From Pedobacter sp. UBA1654 (GTDB lineage Bacteria > Bacteroidota > Bacteroidia > Sphingobacteriales > Sphingobacteriaceae), in assembly GCA_002320935.1 (NCBI GenBank), contig DCLG01000070.1:19085-25950 (forward strand): 6,866 nt of DNA, in the 5' to 3' direction. The position numbers and the translations under genes were made by a program. The notes beneath the pieces were generated by a model. It ran no database searches. It was given only the letters and a program-made list of their open reading frames with translations, and had not been told where the DNA came from. This document shows positions 1 to 6,866 of the stretch, one piece after another (the first letter of the stretch is position 1; each line of letters begins with the position of its first letter).

Positions 1-2
1 GC

Positions 3-1646
<1,644 letters not shown>

Positions 1647-1664
1647 TTCGTTTAAAAATCAATA

Positions 1665-3476
1665 ATGGATAGAAATACGTTCACAGGATTATTCCTGATC
1701 ATGATTGTTTTAGCAGGATCATTCTATTTTTTCAAGCCAACAGAGGCAGAATTGAAAATGGAAGCTGAAAGAATTACTGCTGACTCACTCAAAAGAACCG
1801 GCAATAATGCTGCGACTACCAAAATGCCGGCTGCTGCGCAAGCATCCGCGCCTGTTACCCCAGACTCTAATGCATTGAAGGGTCCGTTTGGTGCAAATCT
1901 TACCGGTACTGAGCAAACTACAGTACTTGAGAACGAAAAATTAAAACTTACACTTACCAATAAAGGTGGTAAAATTTTGTCTGTAGAGGTTAAAAATGAA
2001 AAAACCTATGAAGGCAAGCCACTGATTCTATTTTCCGGGAATGAGAACAAGTTTGGATTGAAGTTGAATATCAATGGTAAAATTGTAAATACCAATGATC
2101 TGTACTTCACTTCTTCGACCAATGGCACTGGCGTTACCATGCGAGCCAATTATAACGGCGATAAATACCTGGAATATTTCTACGATCTGAAGCCTGCTTC
2201 AAATAATGTTACCTTCAACATCAATTTAAATGGCTTCAATCAGATTGTACAAGGAAATGCGATTACATTAAACTGGGAAGCGATACTCCTTGAACAAGAA
2301 AAATCAGTAGCAAACGAACAACTATACTCCGCCCCTTACTACAAGTATGCGAATGAAAACCCAGATCACCTGAGTTTCTCTGAAGATGTTAAAGAAGAGC
2401 TTACTGAAGGCAAGCTGGAGTGGATTGCTTTTAAGCAACACTTTTTCTCTGGTATTTTAATTCCTAAAGACGGATTCACTAAAGGTGAAGTTGAAGTGAA
2501 GGTAACTACTGCTCCTGGTCAGGTAAAGTGGTATGGTGCTAATCTGGAGCTGCCTTTCAATCAATTGGCTGCTCAGAGCTACGGTATGAGCTTCTACTTT
2601 GGAAATAACAAATTCTCGGAGCTTCAGAAACAAGGACATGAAATCGAGAAGATTGTTGAAATGGGATACTGGCCGTTGAAGTACATCAACCGCTTTATCG
2701 TACTGCCGGTTTTCAACTTCCTTGAAGGTTTTGGATGGGGATATGGATTAATCATCCTTGTATTAACCGTATTACTTAAACTTGTCTTATCGCCACTGAC
2801 CTATAAGTCCTACATCTCCATGGCGAAAATGAGGATCTTAAAGCCTGAAATGGACGAGATCAAGGCGAAGGTTGGTGAAGATAATCCTACCCTTTTACAA
2901 CAGGAATACTTAAAGTTGTATAAACAAGTTGGTGTAAATCCTTTAGGAGGATGTTTGCCAATGTTGTTACAGCTCCCAATTGTAATGGCATTCTTCTTCT
3001 TCTTCCCGAACTTGTTCGAACTTAGAGGACAAAGTTTCTTATGGATGACCGATTTGTCGACTTATGATGAATTTATCAAATTCGGATTTACTTTGCCATT
3101 TATTGGAGATCACCTGAGTTTAATGTGTGTTTTGATGACGATATCAACATTGATCTTCACTTACTTCAATAATCAGGTATCTGGTGCTACAGGACAGATG
3201 AAGTATATTGGATACATCATGCCGATCATCTTCTTAGGTGTACTGAACAGTTACCCTGCAGGTTTGAACTACTATTATTTCCTTGCAAACATGCTAACTT
3301 TTGGGCAGCAATTCTTAATTAAGAGCATGGTGAATGATGAAAAGATTCACGCGATCCTTAAAGAGAACAAGGCGAAACCTGAAGAAAAAAGAAAAAAATC
3401 TAAATTCCAGACCAGACTTGATGAGTATATGCGTCAGCAGCAGCAAGCTAAGGTTCAAGGAAAGAACACAAAATAA
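1665..3476 (+). CDS. yidC: Membrane protein insertase YidC (Oxa1 family), complete
   Basis: YidC inserts and folds inner-membrane proteins, alone or with SecYEG. The 603 residues have the Gram-negative layout. A first membrane segment lies at about 7-23, followed by an Ala/Thr/Pro-rich spacer (about 45-75). A large periplasmic beta-rich domain spans about 80-330. The conserved five-helix insertase core starts near 334, with further hydrophobic segments near 358-379, 428-447, 484-501 and 513-550. Family signatures are PLTYKSYISMAKMR (377-390), VNPLGGCLPMLLQLPI (424-439) and NSYPAGLNYYYF (528-539). The basic, Gln-rich tail (566-603) fits a ribosome-contacting C-terminus. K372 occupies the place of the groove arginine of E. 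coli YidC (R366). The start sits 18 bases after pyrG, is AT-rich and lacks a Shine-Dalgarno sequence; it puts the first membrane segment immediately after a short MDRNTFTG lead, as in related proteins. A terminator begins 3 bases after the stop, so this is the last gene of its transcript. Confidence 0.97.
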   Translation: MDRNTFTGLFLIMIVLAGSFYFFKPTEAELKMEAERITADSLKRTGNNAATTKMPAAAQASAPVTPDSNALKGPFGANLTGTEQTTVLENEKLKLTLTNKGGKILSVEVKNEKTYEGKPLILFSGNENKFGLKLNINGKIVNTNDLYFTSSTNGTGVTMRANYNGDKYLEYFYDLKPASNNVTFNINLNGFNQIVQGNAITLNWEAILLEQEKSVANEQLYSAPYYKYANENPDHLSFSEDVKEELTEGKLEWIAFKQHFFSGILIPKDGFTKGEVEVKVTTAPGQVKWYGANLELPFNQLAAQSYGMSFYFGNNKFSELQKQGHEIEKIVEMGYWPLKYINRFIVLPVFNFLEGFGWGYGLIILVLTVLLKLVLSPLTYKSYISMAKMRILKPEMDEIKAKVGEDNPTLLQQEYLKLYKQVGVNPLGGCLPMLLQLPIVMAFFFFFPNLFELRGQSFLWMTDLSTYDEFIKFGFTLPFIGDHLSLMCVLMTISTLIFTYFNNQVSGATGQMKYIGYIMPIIFLGVLNSYPAGLNYYYFLANMLTFGQQFLIKSMVNDEKIHAILKENKAKPEEKRKKSKFQTRLDEYMRQQQQAKVQGKNTK

Positions 3477-3479
3477 TTT

Positions 3480-3507
3480 AAAGCACCTGAAAGGGTGCTT
3501 TTTTTTT
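3480..3507 (+). terminator. Rho-independent terminator after yidC
   Basis: AAAGCACC (3480-3487) pairs with GGTGCTTT (3494-3501). A T-G wobble (3488/3493) can close a GAAA tetraloop. Nine T's run from 3499 to 3507, overlapping the base of the stem. It lies directly behind the yidC stop (3474-3476) and should end the pyrG-yidC transcript. The upstream side has only three A's, so I expect termination in the + direction only. Confidence 0.93.
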
Positions 3508-3610
3508 GCCCTCTCTACCGGCACATTTTTCTGTAATATTTGGCATACACAGCAGCTTTTATCCTCAGAATTTGCAATTTTTATAATCTAATAAGCGAAT
3601 TAATCTGATT
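3508..3610 (+). promoter_or_regulatory. Intergenic leader expected to carry the S9 peptidase promoter
   Basis: A strong terminator lies just upstream, so the following peptidase gene needs its own start of transcription, and this 103-base AT-rich stretch is the only non-coding space for it. I cannot place the promoter firmly. A TATAAT hexamer lies at 3582-3587 but has no good upstream partner. TAATATTTG at 3534-3542 resembles the Bacteroidota -7 element TAnnTTTG but has one base too many in the gap; a TTG lies 25 bases upstream of it. I see no riboswitch-like structure, operator-like palindrome or small ORF that I would defend. The call rests on gene arrangement, not on a recognised motif. 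Confidence 0.35.
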
Positions 3611-6466
3611 ATGCAGAAATCAATCACCATCATCTTACTTTTAATTGTAAATCTGGCCATTGCACAGAAAAAGCCATTGGATCATCAGGTTTATGACAGC
3701 TGGGAAAGCATCGCGAATAAGCTAGTCTCAGACAACGGTACCTGGACCGCGTATAATATTGCACAGCAGGAAGGCGATGCAGAACAATACTTTCATAACC
3801 TGAGTAGTGGCCAGAAAGTAGCTGTTCCAAGAGGTACATCCGTAAAGTTTAGCTCAGACACCAAGTTTGCAGCATTTTTGATTAAGCCTCATTTTAAAGA
3901 CATCAGAGCAGCTAGAATAAAGAAGAAAAAAGCAGATGAAATGCCGAGAGACTCCCTGGGTTATTTAAATCTAACGACAACGGCCATCACGAAGATTCCA
4001 CGGGTAAAATCATTTCAGATACCTGAAGAAGGATCAGCATTGCTGGCTTACCACCTGGATAAACCGGATACAGCGAAAAAGAGCCCAGCCGGAAATGTAA
4101 CGAAAGCAACAGCGCCGGTAAAAAAGACCGACGTAAGTGATTTCCTTGCCGACGATGATAAAGCTGGCGCAGATAAAAAGCAGGAAGGAACTGACCTGAT
4201 TTTTAAGAACCTGATCACCGGAGCGACAAGGACGTTTAAATATGTTACCGATTATAGCTTCAGCAAAAATGGTCGTCAGCTAATTTTCACCAGCACTGGA
4301 TCTAAAAACGACAAGGCATCCCAGGCAGGTGTGTTCGTTTACAACACGGAGAAAGGTGGGCTGAAAGCGTTGATCAAGGGTAAAGGCACTTTCAAAAACT
4401 TCGTTTTTGATGAAGATGGCGAACAACTTGCGTTTGTTGGAGAACTCGGACCCGAAAAGCAAGAAATAAAATCTTACCAGGTATATTATAATTCATTAAA
4501 CCTGGATACTGCACAGATCCTTGTAGATAATGAAATTCCCGGGATGCCTTCTAAGTGGAACGTAAGTCCGGATGGTAAGCTGACGTTTAGTAAAGATGCC
4601 ACCAAGCTGTTCTTCGGCATTGCGCCGATCAAAAAACCAAAAGATACGAGCCTTGTAGATTTTGAACATGCCAAGCTTGATATCTGGGGCTACAAAGATG
4701 ACTATTTGCAACCTATGCAACTTAAGAATCTTGACAGGGAATCAAAACGAAGTTACCTGACTGTCATTGAAATATTCAATAGTGATCCTAAAATTGTACC
4801 ACTTGCGGATGTCAGCATTGCAGATGCGAGCCTGATTAACAAGGGTGATGCCGCTTACGTGCTAGCCACTACTGATGTAGGGAACCGTATTCAGCTGCAA
4901 TGGACCGCAGAAAGCCTGCGGGACGTTTATCTTGTCGATGTTAAAAGTGGTCAGCGCAGAAAGATATTGAGCGGCATTAACAGCAGCGTCATGGCCTCCC
5001 CTGAAGGTAACTTTGTGCTTTACTTTGACAAACGAACGTCAGGATGGTACAGCTATAATATCGCCAACGGAAGAACCATTCACCTAAATAAAGACCTGAA
5101 GGAGAAATTTGCTGATGAAGACAATGATGTTCCGGCAGATCCATCATCATACGGCCTTGCTGGTTGGGCAGAGAAAGATAAAGTCGTTTACATCTATGAC
5201 CGCTTCGACATTTGGGCATTCTCCCCTGAAGGAAAGTCGGCACCGAAGAACGTAACAAATGGCTATGGCCGTCAAAACAAGATAACACTTAGGTATCAGA
5301 AGCTGGACCCGGAAGCAACCTTCATTAAGAAAGGAACAAGCTGGCTGGATGCCTTCAATAATGTAACCAAGGAGAATGGCTTTTTCCTCAAAGACCTTGG
5401 CAACACGAAAGATCCCGAACTGGTTGTTATGGCACCTTTCAAATTCTCCGATCTTGTTAAAGCCAAAAATGCAGACAGGCTGGTTTATGAAAAATCGAAC
5501 TATACCAATTCGCCAAACGTATTTAGCTCATTGGATCTTAAGACAGAAGTTAAATTAAGCACGACGAACCCACAACAACAGCGCTACAACTGGGGAACTG
5601 CAGAACTGGTTAAATGGACTACTCCGAAAGGCTACAAATCGGAAGGCATATTATACAAGCCGGAGAATTTTGATCCAAATAAGAAGTACCCGATGATCGT
5701 ATATTTCTATGAAAAGCTATCAGATGGTTTATATAGTTACCATGCACCTGCACCTACACCATCCAGACTGAACATTCCCTTCTTCGTAAGTAACGAATAC
5801 CTGGTGTTTGCACCAGATATAAGCTATGAAGCTGGATATCCGGGTAAATCTGCTGAGGAATTCATTAATTCTGGCGTCGAAGCACTTAAAAAGAATAGCT
5901 GGGTAGACGGTACAAAGATCGGTATCCAGGGACAAAGCTGGGGTGGTTATCAAGTGGCACACCTGATCACCAAGACTGACATGTATGCCGCAGCCTGGGC
6001 CGGTGCTCCTGTTGTAAATATGACTTCTGCATATGGAGGTATCCGTTGGGAAACGGGTATGAGCAGGCAATTTCAATACGAAAAAACGCAAAGCCGTATT
6101 GGTGCTACACTTTGGGAAAAGCCTGAACTTTACATAGAGAACTCTCCTCTTTTCCAGCTTCCTAAGGTAAATACACCAGTAGCCATTATGGCGAACGATG
6201 CAGATGGTGCGGTACCGTATTATCAGGGTATAGAGATGTTTACTGCCCTGAGAAGGCTTGGAAAACCAGCCTGGTTACTGGTGTACAACAACGAAGCCCA
6301 CAATCTAGTGCAGCGTCAGAATCGCAAGGATATTTCCATACGCGAGCAACAATTCTTTGATCACTATCTCAAAGGAGCGAAAGCACCACAGTGGATGGTA
6401 TCAGGTGTACCTGCAACTGAAAAGGGCAGCAACTGGGGCTTTGAGCTAACGGACGCAAAACCTTAA
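3611..6466 (+). CDS. Secreted S9 family (prolyl oligopeptidase superfamily) serine peptidase, complete
   Basis: This is probably an exported peptidase that cleaves oligopeptides; its exact specificity (dipeptidyl, acylaminoacyl or other) cannot be read from sequence. A Sec signal peptide covers residues 1-18 (MQKS, a hydrophobic stretch, then AIA before Q19), with no lipobox cysteine. A Lys/Asp/Ala-rich linker lies at about 150-195. Propeller-like repeats follow, for example FSKNGRQLIF (217-226), FDEDGEQLAF (266-275), SPDGKLTFSKDATKLFFG (319-336) and SPEGNFVLYFD (463-473). The alpha/beta-hydrolase domain begins near 670 (TTPKGYKSEGILY). The likely triad is complete: S776 in GQSWGG, D865 in NDADGAVP and H897 in NEAHNL. 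At 951 residues it fits, from memory, a common Bacteroidota S9 group. I see no C-terminal type IX sorting domain, so it should be periplasmic or carried out by another route. The start directly precedes the signal peptide and has no Shine-Dalgarno sequence. Terminators on both sides make it a single-gene unit. Confidence 0.93.
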   Translation: MQKSITIILLLIVNLAIAQKKPLDHQVYDSWESIANKLVSDNGTWTAYNIAQQEGDAEQYFHNLSSGQKVAVPRGTSVKFSSDTKFAAFLIKPHFKDIRAARIKKKKADEMPRDSLGYLNLTTTAITKIPRVKSFQIPEEGSALLAYHLDKPDTAKKSPAGNVTKATAPVKKTDVSDFLADDDKAGADKKQEGTDLIFKNLITGATRTFKYVTDYSFSKNGRQLIFTSTGSKNDKASQAGVFVYNTEKGGLKALIKGKGTFKNFVFDEDGEQLAFVGELGPEKQEIKSYQVYYNSLNLDTAQILVDNEIPGMPSKWNVSPDGKLTFSKDATKLFFGIAPIKKPKDTSLVDFEHAKLDIWGYKDDYLQPMQLKNLDRESKRSYLTVIEIFNSDPKIVPLADVSIADASLINKGDAAYVLATTDVGNRIQLQWTAESLRDVYLVDVKSGQRRKILSGINSSVMASPEGNFVLYFDKRTSGWYSYNIANGRTIHLNKDLKEKFADEDNDVPADPSSYGLAGWAEKDKVVYIYDRFDIWAFSPEGKSAPKNVTNGYGRQNKITLRYQKLDPEATFIKKGTSWLDAFNNVTKENGFFLKDLGNTKDPELVVMAPFKFSDLVKAKNADRLVYEKSNYTNSPNVFSSLDLKTEVKLSTTNPQQQRYNWGTAELVKWTTPKGYKSEGILYKPENFDPNKKYPMIVYFYEKLSDGLYSYHAPAPTPSRLNIPFFVSNEYLVFAPDISYEAGYPGKSAEEFINSGVEALKKNSWVDGTKIGIQGQSWGGYQVAHLITKTDMYAAAWAGAPVVNMTSAYGGIRWETGMSRQFQYEKTQSRIGATLWEKPELYIENSPLFQLPKVNTPVAIMANDADGAVPYYQGIEMFTALRRLGKPAWLLVYNNEAHNLVQRQNRKDISIREQQFFDHYLKGAKAPQWMVSGVPATEKGSNWGFELTDAKP

Positions 6467-6486
6467 TCAGAAATTTATATAGATTT

Positions 6487-6525
6487 GCCACTGCAGAAAT
6501 TAACTGCAGTGGCTTTTTTATTTTT
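6487..6525 (+). terminator. Rho-independent terminator after the S9 peptidase gene
   Basis: GCCACTGCAG (6487-6496) and CTGCAGTGGC (6504-6513) form a perfect 10-bp stem around a 7-base AT-rich loop. Six T's follow (6514-6519), then one A and five more T's (6521-6525). It begins 20 bases after the peptidase stop. No A-run precedes the stem, so it should act in the + direction only. The T-run ends 11 bases before the next start codon. Confidence 0.95.
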
Positions 6526-6536
6526 ACACCATCAGA

Positions 6537-6866
6537 ATGGAGATCTCAGCCGTACTAACTGCTTATCATACTTTCATAGAATCTGCTCTAAGCGATCCCC
6601 TTTTTCGACATGACGACTTGATGTTAGTATTAAATCGACATTCAGTGCATCTTGAAATGGAAATCGCAGGCTACAGCGTTGAAGGTCGGGAGATTCGTCT
6701 CTTAAAATTGGGGACCGGCGGCACCAAAGTGTTTCTATGGAGCCAGATGCACGGTGATGAGCCTACAGGTACCATGGCGCTCATGGATCTATTGAACTAC
6801 CTGCAACAATCAGCGTTTACTTCTACTGCTGAAGCAATTTTATCCGAGTGCAGCTTGTATATTCTT
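6537..6866 (+). CDS. M14 family zinc carboxypeptidase, N-terminal part (runs off window end)
   Basis: The first 110 codons are open to the last base of the window, with no stop. M14 peptidases are zinc metalloenzymes that usually remove C-terminal residues or cleave related amide bonds. The supporting block is GYSVEGREIRLLKLG (45-59), followed by a beta strand and WSQMHGDEPTGTMALMDLL (68-86). HGDE at 72-75 is the HxxE zinc motif, making H72 and E75 the first two zinc ligands. The third ligand (a His) and the catalytic Glu would lie beyond the window. No signal peptide or membrane segment is visible; the N-terminus is mixed polar and helical, suggesting a cytoplasmic enzyme unlike its S9 neighbour. 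M1 is preferred over M29 and M41 because the residues before the zinc motif look like the family's usual N-terminal extension, as I recall it. No Shine-Dalgarno sequence is present; the leader is TTTTTACACCATCAGA. Substrate specificity cannot be judged from this part. Confidence 0.88.
   Translation, partial: MEISAVLTAYHTFIESALSDPLFRHDDLMLVLNRHSVHLEMEIAGYSVEGREIRLLKLGTGGTKVFLWSQMHGDEPTGTMALMDLLNYLQQSAFTSTAEAILSECSLYIL

Noticed and set aside
3582..3587. TATAAT hexamer as a sigma-70 style -10 box for the S9 gene
   Set aside because: No TTGACA-like or TTG partner lies at a suitable distance, the region is AT-rich enough for chance matches, and the likely host phylum uses a different -7 consensus. 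It is kept only as a note in the leader entry.
3334..3591. 85-codon + strand frame overlapping the yidC 3' end and running through the terminator
   Set aside because: Its first half is the lysine-rich yidC tail read in another frame and its second half is the terminator and AT-rich leader. A product crossing a strong terminator is implausible, and nothing conserved is visible.
4989..5288. 99-codon open frame on the - strand within the S9 gene
   Set aside because: It is antisense to conserved propeller coding sequence, and its His/Cys/Gln/Leu-rich translation is typical of a shadow frame.
5729..6091. 120-codon open frame on the - strand across the S9 catalytic region
   Set aside because: It lies wholly inside the clearly coding S9 gene in the opposite direction, its translation has no recognisable domain, and it has no independent space for expression signals.

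Overview
The window holds ordinary chromosomal housekeeping sequence, all coding on the + strand, and most likely comes from a member of the Bacteroidota. Sphingobacteriaceae (Pedobacter or Mucilaginibacter type) is my best guess. Four things point there: the protein flavour (a Bacteroidota-type YidC of 603 aa, a long secreted S9 peptidase with a QSWGGYQ active-site block, a signal-less M14 carboxypeptidase); moderate-to-low G+C by eye; no Shine-Dalgarno sequence ahead of any of the four starts; and TAA as the stop of all three complete genes. The genus is inferred from recalled family resemblance, not from a search.

Layout: (1) pyrG, CTP synthase, complete (30-1646). (2) yidC, membrane protein insertase, complete (1665-3476), only 18 bases after pyrG and so probably cotranscribed with it. 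(3) A strong Rho-independent terminator (3480-3507) directly after the yidC stop, then about 100 bases of AT-rich leader. (4) A 951-residue secreted S9 (prolyl oligopeptidase) family serine peptidase (3611-6466). (5) A second terminator with a perfect 10-bp stem (6487-6525). (6) The first 110 codons of an M14-family zinc carboxypeptidase (from 6537), cut off by the window end. No gap longer than 300 bases lacks a gene; the largest is 134 bases.

The two terminators divide the window into three transcription units: [..pyrG-yidC], [S9 peptidase] and [M14 peptidase..]. PyrG makes CTP for nucleic acids and phospholipid precursors, and YidC inserts and folds inner-membrane proteins. The S9 enzyme should act outside the inner membrane on peptides, while the M14 enzyme shows no signal peptide in its visible part. 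Two peptidase genes in a row suggest a peptide-scavenging theme, but nothing in the sequence shows that they work together.

I looked on both strands for mobile elements, CRISPR arrays, tRNA or rRNA genes, repeats, recoding and hidden small genes and found none I could support. I see no undescribed system here. The findings are small observations about gene arrangement and residues.
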